DNA from: Sphingomonas sp. S-NIH.Pt15_0812
Lineage (GTDB): Bacteria > Pseudomonadota > Alphaproteobacteria > Sphingomonadales > Sphingomonadaceae
NCBI RefSeq assembly: GCF_003951315.1
Contig: NZ_QLJH01000013.1
Span: 1-64,000, forward strand
Length of the DNA: 64,000 bases
Direction of reading: 5' to 3'
Numbering within the stretch: position 1 is the first letter of the stretch; each line of letters starts with the position of its first letter. The notes beneath the pieces were generated by a model. It searched no databases. It was not told the DNA's origin and saw only the letters and a list, made by a program, of their open reading frames with translations. A program made the translations under genes and the position numbers. This document shows, piece by piece, positions 49,390-57,561 of the stretch.

Positions 49390-49971
49390 ATGAAACGCCT
49401 CGCCATCTATTGCGGCTCCGCCACCCCCGCCGACCCCTTGTACCTGGAGGCGGCGCGCGATGTCGGCCGGACGCTCGCCGAACGCGGCATCGGCGTCGTC
49501 TATGGCGGCGGCCGGCTCGGCCTGATGGGGGCGGTGGCCGATGCGGCGCTGGCGGCGGGGGGCGAGGTGATCGGCATCATCCCCCAGGCGCTGGTCGATG
49601 CCGAGGTCGCGCACCGCGACCTGACCGAACTGCACGTCGTACCGGGGATGCATGAGCGCAAGAAGGCGTTCACCGACCTGGCCGACGGCTTCGTCACCAT
49701 CCCCGGCGGCACCGGCACGATGGACGAACTGTGGGAGGCGCTGTCCTGGGCGCAGCTCGGCTATCATGCCGATCCGGTCGGGCTGCTCAACACCGCCGGC
49801 TATTACGACCCGCTGATCCAGTTCTGGAACCGGATGGGCGAAGTCGGCTTCCTGCGCCCGCAGCATCGCGACCTGCTGATCGTCGCCGATACGCTGGACG
49901 TGCTGCTGGAGCGGATGGCCGCGCATCGCCCAACCCAGCCGATCGTGCGGATGAACGCCGCCGACCTGTGA
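49390..49971 (+). CDS. LOG family protein (TIGR00730)
   Basis: A 193-aa Rossmann protein with the LOG motifs GMHERKKAF and PGGTGTMDELWEAL, which bind and cleave nucleoside 5'-monophosphates. LOG proteins release cytokinin bases from ribotides, and bacterial members act on AMP-like substrates. The ATG at 49390 starts the conserved core; a TTG at 49354 would add 12 residues. The gene sits between crtI and crtB and overlaps crtB by 4 bases, so it will be co-expressed with the carotenoid genes. Confidence 0.9.
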   Translation: MKRLAIYCGSATPADPLYLEAARDVGRTLAERGIGVVYGGGRLGLMGAVADAALAAGGEVIGIIPQALVDAEVAHRDLTELHVVPGMHERKKAFTDLADGFVTIPGGTGTMDELWEALSWAQLGYHADPVGLLNTAGYYDPLIQFWNRMGEVGFLRPQHRDLLIVADTLDVLLERMAAHRPTQPIVRMNAADL

Positions 49972-50942
49972 CCGGCCTGCCGCCCCCGGAGCGCGGCCAG
50001 GATCGCACGCAAGACCGCGAGGCGCTGGTCGAGGCGGCGCGGCTGTCGATCGCGCGCGGATCGAAGAGCTTCGCCGCCGCGTCGCGCCTGTTCGATCCCG
50101 CCACGCGCGAGCGGGCCTGGCTGCTCTATGCCTGGTGCCGCGCCTGCGACGATATCGCCGACGGGCAGGACCATGGCCATGGCATGACCCGCGTCGCCGA
50201 CGCCCCCGCCCGCCTCGCCGAACTGACCGCCAAGACCGAGGCGGCGCTGGCCGGCGAGGTGGTGGGCGATCCGGCGTTCGATGCGCTGCGCGTCGTCGCG
50301 GCGGAGACGGCGATGCCGCCCGCCTGGCCGCGTGCGCTGGTCGCGGGCTTCGCGCTCGATGCCGAGGAGTGGCGGCCGCGGAGCGAGGAGGATCTCTACC
50401 GCTATTGCTACCATGTCGCGGGCGTCGTCGGCTGCATGATGGCGGTGGTGATGGGCGTCGACCCGGCGGACGACGCGACGCTCGACCGGGCTTGCGACCT
50501 GGGGCTGGCGTTCCAGCTCGCCAATATCGCGCGCGACCTGGCGGAGGACGACCGCGCCGGCCGCTGCTACCTGCCGCAGGACTGGCTGGACGAGGCCGGG
50601 ATCGCACCCGGCACGCTGTCGGACCCGGCGAACCGGGCCGCCGTCGCGGTCCTGGCGACCCGTCTCGCCACCCGGGCCGCGATGTTCGAGGCGAGCGCGC
50701 GCGGCGGCACCCCGGCCCTGTCGACGCGATCGGCCTGGGCGGTGCTGTCGGCGGCGGACATCTACGGCGCGATCGCCCGCAAGGTCGCGGCCGCCGGCGG
50801 GGCGGCCTGGGACCGGCGGGTCGGCACGTCGAAATGGGAGAAGATTGGCTTCATCACCCGGTCCTGGAGCCGGGCGAAGCGGCGCACGCGCCTCTATGCG
50901 GACGTGCCGCGCGATCCGGTGCTCTGGACCCGGCCGCGCTGA
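49968..50942 (+). CDS. crtB: Phytoene synthase CrtB
   Basis: A 324-aa prenyl synthase that joins two geranylgeranyl diphosphates to phytoene. The first aspartate-rich motif is CDDIAD near residues 60-65, and the second is NIARDLAEDDRAGRCYLP near 183-200. SIARGSKSFAAASRLFD opens the core and YAWCRACDDIAD completes the signature. The start is a GTG overlapping the LOG stop (GTGA). It supplies the substrate for CrtI. Confidence 0.95.
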   Translation: MTGLPPPERGQDRTQDREALVEAARLSIARGSKSFAAASRLFDPATRERAWLLYAWCRACDDIADGQDHGHGMTRVADAPARLAELTAKTEAALAGEVVGDPAFDALRVVAAETAMPPAWPRALVAGFALDAEEWRPRSEEDLYRYCYHVAGVVGCMMAVVMGVDPADDATLDRACDLGLAFQLANIARDLAEDDRAGRCYLPQDWLDEAGIAPGTLSDPANRAAVAVLATRLATRAAMFEASARGGTPALSTRSAWAVLSAADIYGAIARKVAAAGGAAWDRRVGTSKWEKIGFITRSWSRAKRRTRLYADVPRDPVLWTRPR

Positions 50943-50949
50943 CCGACCT

Positions 50950-51492
50950 ATGCCCAACCCGTCGCCCAGCCCCCACGCCCCCTTGCTCCGCACCGACCGG
51001 CTGGTGCTGACCGGCCATCGTCCGGCCGATCTGGACGGGCTGGCGGCGATGTGGGGCGACCCCCGCGTCTATGCCCGGATCGGTGGCCAGCCCCGCCCGC
51101 GCGAGGAGGTGTGGATCCGTCTTTTGCGATCGATCGGGACGTGGACGGCGTTCGGCTACGGCTCCTGGGTGGTGCGCGAGACGGCGGATGGGCCGCCGCT
51201 GGGCGAGGTCGGGCTGATCGAGGCGAAGCGCGCGATCGATCCGCCGCTGACCGCGACGGAGACGGGCTGGACGCTGTCGCCCGAGCGGCATGGCCGGGGC
51301 TATGCGCACGAGGCGATGGCGGCGGTGCTCGGCTGGGCCGATGCCCAGGGGAGGACGCGGACTCAGTGCATCATCGATCCGGGCAATGCCGCCTCGATCC
51401 GGCTGGCGACGGCGCTGGGCTATGTCCGCCGTGGCGAGGCCCGGTATCACGACCGGGCGATCCTGTGCTTCGAGCGGATCGCCGCCGGCTGA
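50950..51492 (+). CDS. GNAT acetyltransferase, RimJ-like
   Basis: A 180-aa GCN5-type acetyltransferase (Acetyltransf_3). The acetyl-CoA site is in ERHGRGYAHEAMAAVLGWA, preceded by ETGWTLSP and followed by IDPGNAASIRLATALGYVRRG. The target is unknown; relatives acetylate N termini or small molecules. It begins 7 bases after crtB and may be co-transcribed with it. Confidence 0.88.
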   Translation: MPNPSPSPHAPLLRTDRLVLTGHRPADLDGLAAMWGDPRVYARIGGQPRPREEVWIRLLRSIGTWTAFGYGSWVVRETADGPPLGEVGLIEAKRAIDPPLTATETGWTLSPERHGRGYAHEAMAAVLGWADAQGRTRTQCIIDPGNAASIRLATALGYVRRGEARYHDRAILCFERIAAG

Positions 51493-51553
51493 TTGGTATC
51501 ATGGCGTTTCGCCGCATTCGGGGCTAAGACCGACCGATTGGGGGCGAGCCAAT

Positions 51554-52222
51554 ATGGAAGCGGACTGGAAGATCGAAGCCGAGCGGCTGGCGACGCTGGA
51601 GGATTACCGGCTCCTCGACACGCCGCGCGAACCCATGTTCGATGCCATCGTCCGCCAGGCGGCGTCCGGGGCGGACACCCCGATCGCGCTGATCACGCTG
51701 ATCGACGACCGGCGGCAATGGTTCAAGGCGGCGCAGGGGGTCGACCATCGCGAGGACCCGATCGACCAGTCGATCTGCGCGCACGCGATCCGCAGCGATG
51801 CGCTGTTCGAGGTGCCGGATGCCAGCGCCGACGCCCGCTTCGCCCATTTCCCCGCCGTCGCGCGCGAGGGGGGCATCCGCTTCTATGCCGGCGTGCCGCT
51901 GACGATGAAGAACGGCGCGCGGCTCGGCACGCTGTGCGTCATCGATACCGAGCGGCGCGAGGGACTGGATCCGGAGGAGCGCGACCTGCTGGAGCGGCTG
52001 GCGCGCCGCACCGTCGCCGCCTTCGAACTGGCGCGCGACATGCACCGCGATGCGACGCTGCCCGCCGACCCGGCGACGGTGGACGAGCGCGTCTGGCTGG
52101 ACCAGGCGCTGAGCCTGATGGCGCGCGCCTCGGCGGCGCTCGACCGGGTGGAGGCGTCGGCGGCGCTCGCCCATCTGGAACAGGCGATCGTCACGGTCGA
52201 GACGCGTCGCGCGCTGCTATAG
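51554..52222 (+). CDS. GAF-domain protein
   Basis: A 222-aa soluble sensor-like protein. The N-terminal ERLATLEDYRLLDTPREPMFD is the usual lead-in of this GAF family. The GAF domain (about 20-160) contains DDRRQWFKAAQGVD, ICAHAI and GIRFYAGVPLTMKNGARLGTLCVIDT. A helical tail of about 55 residues follows with no kinase or cyclase domain, so the output must be through another protein. GGGGGCGAG precedes the ATG. Its stop overlaps the 3' end of the convergent permease gene by 6 bases. Confidence 0.85.
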   Translation: MEADWKIEAERLATLEDYRLLDTPREPMFDAIVRQAASGADTPIALITLIDDRRQWFKAAQGVDHREDPIDQSICAHAIRSDALFEVPDASADARFAHFPAVAREGGIRFYAGVPLTMKNGARLGTLCVIDTERREGLDPEERDLLERLARRTVAAFELARDMHRDATLPADPATVDERVWLDQALSLMARASAALDRVEASAALAHLEQAIVTVETRRALL

Positions 52223-54715
52223 CGCCCGCAACGCCGCCGCCGGCCGGGCGCGCAGCACCGGCAGGCTGCCGGCCAGGCCGATCGCCACCGTCGCCCCCGC
52301 CCCGATCGCCAGCGTCGCCGCGACCGTGGGCCAGTCGGGCAGCCAGGCGAAGTCGAACAGCCGGGTCACCACATACCAGCCGCCGGCCGTGCCCAGCGCC
52401 AGCGCGACCAGGCTCATGATCGCGGCGAGCATCGCATATTCGGCCGCCTGCACCGCCAGCACCTGACCGCGCGTCGCGCCCAGCACCTTCAGGATCGTCG
52501 CATCATAGGTGCGGCTGGCCCGCGCCGCCGCGATCGCGCCGACCAGCACCGCGATGCCGGCCAGCACCGCCACCCCGGCGGCGGCGGCGATCGCGGTCGC
52601 CATCTGGCGCACCACGGTCTGCACCTGGGCCAGCACGCCGCCGACCTCGATCACCGAGGTGGAGGGGAATCGCGGCAGCAGCGCGGCGGTGACGGCGGGC
52701 ACGCGGGCGCGGGGCATGTCGATCGTCGCGGCCAGATTGTGCGGCACATCGGCCAGCGCGCCGGGCGAGAAGACCAGCACGAAGTTGAAGCCCAGCGTAT
52801 CCCAGGCGATCCGCCGGAACGAGGCGATCCTGGCGGTGCGCTCCAGCCCCAGCACCGAGATGGTCAGGGGATCGCCGATATGCAGGTCCAGCGCCTTGGC
52901 CAGGCGTTCGTCGACCGACACCAGCGGCCGCCGCCCCTCCGCCGCATTCCACCAGCGGCCGGCGGTCAGCGCGCTGCCGGGCGGCAGGGCGGCGGCGAAG
53001 GTCAGCCCGCGCTCGCCGCGCAGCGCCCAGGCGGCCTCGGGAATCGTCTTCAGATCGGCGACGCGCGTCCGGCCATAGCCGGTGATGGTGCCGCGCATCA
53101 GCGGCACGGTGGCGATGGTCGCGTCCGGCGCGGCATGGCGGATGGTGGCGCGGAACAGCGCCTCCTGCTCGGGCGGCACGTCGAGCGCGAACAGGGCGGG
53201 GGCGCGATCGGGGATGGTGCGGCGGATATTCCCGTCCAGACTGGTGCGGATGGTCGCCAGCAGCACGAACAGGGTCAGCCCCAGGCCGAGCGCCACGACC
53301 AGCGCGACGGTGCGCGCCCCCGGCCGGTGCAGCCCGCCCAGCGCCAACCGCACCAGGGGCTGGCGTGGGCGCGGCAGCCGGGCGGCCAGCGCCCGGATCG
53401 CCCAGCCGATGCCGGTCAGCAGCAGCAGCGTGCCCGCCGCCGCACCCAGGAAGCCGGCGGCGAAGCCCGGCCGCTCGCTGGTCCACAGGGCCAGCGCGAC
53501 GATCGCCGCTCCGGCCAGCGCCATCCAGCCGGCGGCTCGGCGCGGGATCGCCCGACCCGCGCCCGTCACGCCGCGCAGCAAGGTCGCGGCCGGCACCCGG
53601 CCCGCCGCGACCAGGGCGGGCGCGCAAAAGGCCAGCGCGATCAGCAGGCCATAGGCGGCGGCCAGCGCCAGCGGCAGCGGCTGCACCGCCCAGCCCGGCG
53701 CGACCGGCAGCACCGCGCCGGCCAGATGCCCGATCAGCGGCACCGCCAGCCAGCCGATCACCAAGCCCATCGCAATGCCGACGACCGACACCGCCAGGAT
53801 CTGGAGCAGGTAGATGCGCGTCACCAGGCTGCTGGTCGCGCCCAGCACCTTGAGCATGGCGATGCTCTGGCGGCGCTGGTCCAGATAGGAGGAGACGCCG
53901 TTGCCGACGCCGATCCCCGCGATCACCAGCGCCGCCAGCCCGACCAGGGTCAGGAACTCGCCCATCCGCATCACGAAGCGGCTGGCCCCCGGCGAGGCGC
54001 GGTCGCGGGTGCGCGTCTCCCAGCCGGCGGCGGGGAAGCGGCGCTCGAACGCGCGGAGCGTGGCGGCGGGGTCGCGGTCGGCGAGCGCGACCCGGTAGCG
54101 CGTGTCGTAGAGGCTCCCCGGCTGCACCAGTCCGGTGCGGTCCAGCCCGGCGCGCGACACCATCACCACCGGGCCGAGCGTGAAGCCCTCGCTCAGCCGG
54201 TCCGGCTCCTCGGCCAGCACGCCGCCGACGCGGAACGACGCGCTGCCCAGCCGCAGCGTCGCGCCGCGCCCGATCCGCAGCCGGTCGGCCAGCGCGGGAG
54301 CGATCCAGGCCGTGTCGGGGCCGGGTGCGCGCACGCTCCGCCCGTCCGCCAGCGTCAGCCGGCCATAGAGCAGATAGGCGGTGTCCACCGCCTTCAACTG
54401 GACGGGTGCGGTGCGATCGGCGGCGGCGATCGCCATCGACTGCATCCGGATCGTCTCCGACACCGTGCCCATCGCCCGCATCGCCGCGCGTTCCGCCGGG
54501 TCGGCGGTGCGCTGCGAGACCGAGAGTTCGACATCGCCGCCCAGCAGCTCGCGCCCGCGCGCACCCAGTTCGTCGGCGATGGCGGCGGAGAGGCTGCCGA
54601 TCGCCGCCAGCGCGCCGACGCCCAGCACCAGGCAGACCAGCAGCAGCCGCAACCCCCGGAACCGCGCCGACAATTCGCGACGGGCCAGCCGCCAGGCCAG
54701 CGGCCATGTGCTCAT
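52217..54715 (-). CDS. FtsX-family ABC permease, YbbP-like
   Basis: An 832-aa membrane protein with two FtsX-type blocks. An N-terminal helix (LLLVCLVLGVGALAAIGSL) and a periplasmic MacB-PCD-like domain are followed by three helices (about 260-380), extra central helices (about 395-450), a second soluble domain and three C-terminal helices. This is the YbbP layout. It lies beneath a YbbA-like ATPase gene (overlap 4 bases) and divergent from a TesA-like esterase, the conserved ybbAP-tesA arrangement. The substrate is unknown; a role in lipid or lipoprotein handling is suspected from the esterase link. Confidence 0.9.
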   Translation of the reverse strand: MSTWPLAWRLARRELSARFRGLRLLLVCLVLGVGALAAIGSLSAAIADELGARGRELLGGDVELSVSQRTADPAERAAMRAMGTVSETIRMQSMAIAAADRTAPVQLKAVDTAYLLYGRLTLADGRSVRAPGPDTAWIAPALADRLRIGRGATLRLGSASFRVGGVLAEEPDRLSEGFTLGPVVMVSRAGLDRTGLVQPGSLYDTRYRVALADRDPAATLRAFERRFPAAGWETRTRDRASPGASRFVMRMGEFLTLVGLAALVIAGIGVGNGVSSYLDQRRQSIAMLKVLGATSSLVTRIYLLQILAVSVVGIAMGLVIGWLAVPLIGHLAGAVLPVAPGWAVQPLPLALAAAYGLLIALAFCAPALVAAGRVPAATLLRGVTGAGRAIPRRAAGWMALAGAAIVALALWTSERPGFAAGFLGAAAGTLLLLTGIGWAIRALAARLPRPRQPLVRLALGGLHRPGARTVALVVALGLGLTLFVLLATIRTSLDGNIRRTIPDRAPALFALDVPPEQEALFRATIRHAAPDATIATVPLMRGTITGYGRTRVADLKTIPEAAWALRGERGLTFAAALPPGSALTAGRWWNAAEGRRPLVSVDERLAKALDLHIGDPLTISVLGLERTARIASFRRIAWDTLGFNFVLVFSPGALADVPHNLAATIDMPRARVPAVTAALLPRFPSTSVIEVGGVLAQVQTVVRQMATAIAAAAGVAVLAGIAVLVGAIAAARASRTYDATILKVLGATRGQVLAVQAAEYAMLAAIMSLVALALGTAGGWYVVTRLFDFAWLPDWPTVAATLAIGAGATVAIGLAGSLPVLRARPAAALRAL

Positions 54716-55386
54716 GCCACCAGCCGCCCGTCGACCATTTCCAGCGTCCGGTCGCAGCGCTGGCCCAGCGCCGGATCATGGGTGATGATGACCAGGCTGG
54801 CGCCGCTTGCCCGCTGGCGCTCGAACAGCAGGTCGATGATCCGCCGTCCGGTCGCGCCGTCCAGATTGCCGGTCGGCTCGTCGGCGAAGACGATGCTGGG
54901 GGCGGGGGCCAGGGCGCGGGCGATCGCCACGCGCTGCTGCTCGCCGCCGGACAGTTGCGACGGATAATGGTCCAGCCGGTGCGCCAGGCCGACCGCCGCC
55001 AGTTCCGCCTCGGCGCGCGCCTGCGCGTCGGGAAGGCCCGCCAGCTCCATCGGCACCGCGACATTCTCGTGCGCGGTCATCGTCGGGAGCAGGTGGAAGG
55101 CTTGCAGGACGATGCCGATCCGGCCCCGCCGCGCCACCGCCAGCCGGTCCTCGTCCAGCGTGCCGAAATCCTGCCCGTTCACCAGCACCTGCCCGCCGGT
55201 CGCGCGCTCCAGCCCCGACAGCACCGCCATCAGCGACGACTTGCCCGATCCCGACGCGCCGAGCAGCGCGACGCTCTCGCCCGCGCGCACCTCCAGGTCG
55301 ATGCCGCGCAGGATCTCGACCGGCTCCGCACCGCCCAGCACCAGCCTTACATCGCGGGCGCGGATCACCATATCCGGAGCCGACAT
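54712..55386 (-). CDS. ABC transporter ATPase, YbbA/LolD-like
   Basis: A 224-aa nucleotide-binding protein: Walker A GASGSGKSS, Q-loop VLQAFHLLPTMTAHENVAVP, signature LSGGEQQRVAIARAL, Walker B IVFADEPTGNLD. This set is typical of the MacB/LolD/YbbA subfamily, which drives mechanotransmission rather than classic transport. It is encoded with the YbbP-like permease (ATGA overlap). The start ATG at 55386 is 20 bases from the divergent esterase start, so the promoters must overlap. Confidence 0.92.
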   Translation of the reverse strand: MSAPDMVIRARDVRLVLGGAEPVEILRGIDLEVRAGESVALLGASGSGKSSLMAVLSGLERATGGQVLVNGQDFGTLDEDRLAVARRGRIGIVLQAFHLLPTMTAHENVAVPMELAGLPDAQARAEAELAAVGLAHRLDHYPSQLSGGEQQRVAIARALAPAPSIVFADEPTGNLDGATGRRIIDLLFERQRASGASLVIITHDPALGQRCDRTLEMVDGRLVA

Positions 55387-55405
55387 CAGGACGCCAAAGG
55401 CAAGA

Positions 55406-56164
55406 ATGACAAAATCATACCGGCATTATGGGCGGGCGGTCGTCCCGATCCAAGCCATGGCGCTGCTGGCGGCGTGCAATGGTCAAAATGGTCAGGGCGA
55501 TCCGGCGGTCCAGGCGAACACGGCCACCGCCGCCACGTCACCGATGCCCGCTACGACTCCCGCCGGGACGGTCCCGGTCAGCGGGCCGAAGCGGCTGGTG
55601 CTGGCGTTCGGCGACAGCCTCTATGCCGGCTATGGCCTGGCGCGCGGACAGAGCCTGCCCGATGCGCTCCAGACGCGACTGCGCGGGGCGGGGGTCGATG
55701 CGACCATCGTCAATGCCGGCGTGTCGGGCGACACCACGGCCGGCGGGCGGCGGCGGCTGGCCTATACGCTCGACCGGCTGGATCGCCGGCCCGATCTGGT
55801 GCTGCTCGGCCTGGGCGGCAACGACGTGCTGCGCCAGGTATCTCCGGCGGAGACGCGCGCCAATCTGGAGGCGATGCTGGCCGAACTCGATCGCCGCCAT
55901 ATCCCGGTGGTGCTGACGGGGATGCTCGCACCGCCCAATCTGGGGCCGGATTTCGCCGGGCGGTTCAACGCGATCTTCCCCGATCTCGCCCGCCGGCACG
56001 ACGCGCCGCTCGATCCCTTCATCCTCCAGGGGGTGATCGGCAACCGGGCGCTGATGCTGCCGGACGGCGTCCACCCCAATGCGCAAGGGGTGGAGCGGAT
56101 CGCCGACCGGCTCGCGCCCCTGGTCGAACGCCGGCTCGCGGAGCTGCCGCGCGACGATCGGTGA
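55406..56164 (+). CDS. TesA-like GDSL esterase lipoprotein
   Basis: A 252-aa SGNH hydrolase. The N terminus ends in the lipobox LLAAC (Cys24), then a Thr/Pro-rich linker to about residue 60. Catalytic blocks are FGDSLYAGYG (Ser71), NAGVSGDTTAGG, LGGND and DGVHPNAQG (Asp and His). Homologues are TesA/arylesterases acting on acyl esters and lysophospholipids. It is divergent from the ybbAP-like genes, as in many proteobacteria. The start is ATG 55406; an internal ATG at 55457 lies within the signal. Confidence 0.9.
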   Translation: MTKSYRHYGRAVVPIQAMALLAACNGQNGQGDPAVQANTATAATSPMPATTPAGTVPVSGPKRLVLAFGDSLYAGYGLARGQSLPDALQTRLRGAGVDATIVNAGVSGDTTAGGRRRLAYTLDRLDRRPDLVLLGLGGNDVLRQVSPAETRANLEAMLAELDRRHIPVVLTGMLAPPNLGPDFAGRFNAIFPDLARRHDAPLDPFILQGVIGNRALMLPDGVHPNAQGVERIADRLAPLVERRLAELPRDDR

Positions 56165-56257
56165 GCCAAATCGGCCCGGCTGCGGGACCGCCATTGTTTG
56201 GTAACCAAGCCCGTGTATGCTGCGGTGCGGCACGAGGCCGCACGAGGATCAATCGAC

Positions 56258-56359
56258 ATGTTCGATGCGCTGGGCGCCATGTGGTATGAAGTCGGCGCGG
56301 CGGTGCTGTTGCTGTCCGGCGTGCTCCTGAGCAATTTCGCCCGTCCCCGCCGGCCCTGA
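56258..56359 (+). CDS. 33-aa single-helix membrane protein
   Basis: The frame encodes one clear membrane helix (about residues 9-26, YEVGAAVLLLSGVLLSNF) with an Arg/Pro tail (ARPRRP). CGAGGATC sits upstream of the ATG. A terminator-like hairpin covers the stop codon, so a transcript ending here is plausible. No family is recognised and the length makes the call uncertain. Confidence 0.4.
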   Translation: MFDALGAMWYEVGAAVLLLSGVLLSNFARPRRP

Positions 56360-56373
56360 GGGTTCAGGGCCGG
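56350..56373. terminator. Hairpin between convergent genes
   Basis: CCGGCCCTGA (56350-56359) and TCAGGGCCGG (56364-56373) form a perfect 10-bp stem with a 4-base loop. It contains the stop codon of the 33-aa gene and lies 12 bases from the end of the convergent hydrolase. There is no T-run. Confidence 0.5.
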
Positions 56374-56384
56374 GCGGGTCCGGT

Positions 56385-57392
56385 TCAGTTGCGCCTGTCA
56401 CGATAGACCGCGACGCCGATCGCGGCGGCGGCGACCAGGGCGGTGGTCGCCAGCACTGCGGGCCGTGATGGCATGGCCGGCTCGACAAGGGCCACGGGCG
56501 ATGGCAGCGGCGACAGGGTGGCGGGATCGCCGGTGAACAGCCGCACCAGATGCCTTGCGACCGCGGCCGGGTCCTCGCGCTGCGGGAAATGGCCGACGCC
56601 CGCCAGATGCACCTTGGCGAATGGGCCACGGAACTTCGCCCGGACATCCTCCGATGCGGAGGGCGGATTCACCCCGTCGCGGTCGCCCTGGATATAGAGC
56701 GTCGGCAGCGCCAGCGTCGCGGTCGCCTTCACCGCATCCGCCAGCCAGCGGCCGCGCGGGTCGGGATCGGCCTCGTCCCAGCGCGCACGATAGCTGTGCA
56801 GCGTCACCGCCACCCAGTCCGGATTGTCGAAGGCGCGCGACACCCGCTCGAACAGCGCTTCGTCGAACCAGCCGGGCGGCGACCAGTTGGTCCAGTGGAT
56901 ATGCGCGAACCCCTTGGGGTCGTCGCGCACCGCCCGTGCGCCGCGCGCGGTCGCCATGAACCAGTGATACCATTGCCGCTGCGCCTGTTCGAAGGACGGT
57001 GTCGCCATGCCGCCCAGGCGCGGCGGCGTGCTGAGCATCGCCATGCGCTGCACCCGCTCGGGCCAGCCGACCGCCAGTGCCTCGGCGATGTTCGATCCCC
57101 AGTCATGGCCCGCGACCATGAATCGCCCGATGCCGAGCCGGTCGAGCAGCGCGATCGCGTCCAGCGCCAGGATCGCGCTGTCGCCGGTGCGCGGCGCGGT
57201 GCGGTTGCGGAACCGAGTCGCGCCGAAGCCGCGCAGGCTCGGCACGATGGCGCGCAGCCCCGCCGCCGTCAGTGCCGGCACTACCTCGTCCCAGGTCGAG
57301 GCATCGTCGGGCCAGCCATGTAGCAGCAGCACGACCGGCGCGCCGGGATCGCCGTGATCCGCATAGGCGATCTCCAGATCGTCGGTGGTCAT
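56385..57392 (-). CDS. Alpha/beta hydrolase with Asp nucleophile and C-terminal anchor
   Basis: A 335-aa hydrolase of the epoxide hydrolase/haloalkane dehalogenase type. The oxyanion region is LLLHGWPDDASTW, the nucleophile is Asp97 in VAGHDWGS, and the base His is in GVGHFPQREDP. An acid Asp is in QGDRDGVNPP. The C-terminal 25 residues (AVLATTALVAAAAIGVAVYRDRRN) form a hydrophobic helix with a basic end, which would anchor it in the membrane. The start is uncertain: ATG at 57392 or, 11 codons earlier, at 57425; neither has a good ribosome site. The substrate is unknown. Confidence 0.85.
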   Translation of the reverse strand: MTTDDLEIAYADHGDPGAPVVLLLHGWPDDASTWDEVVPALTAAGLRAIVPSLRGFGATRFRNRTAPRTGDSAILALDAIALLDRLGIGRFMVAGHDWGSNIAEALAVGWPERVQRMAMLSTPPRLGGMATPSFEQAQRQWYHWFMATARGARAVRDDPKGFAHIHWTNWSPPGWFDEALFERVSRAFDNPDWVAVTLHSYRARWDEADPDPRGRWLADAVKATATLALPTLYIQGDRDGVNPPSASEDVRAKFRGPFAKVHLAGVGHFPQREDPAAVARHLVRLFTGDPATLSPLPSPVALVEPAMPSRPAVLATTALVAAAAIGVAVYRDRRN

Positions 57393-57561
57393 CGTCTTCG
57401 GGGCTGCGTGTCGTCCGTCTTGCATTCTCCGCACAACCGACCGGGCGGCCCTGGGGTTCAATGATCCAGCGGCGTTGCGGCACCGGTCGGCGCAAGCCGC
57501 GCGGCAACCAGGGGCGGGGGTGGGGGTTGTCCCCTCCACATCGGTAAAGGGGACAGGTTGG

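Noticed and set aside
47770..50607. Long antisense open frame opposite crtI, LOG and crtB
   Set aside because: Same reason: the plus-strand proteins are clear, and the antisense product is Arg/Pro-rich noise.
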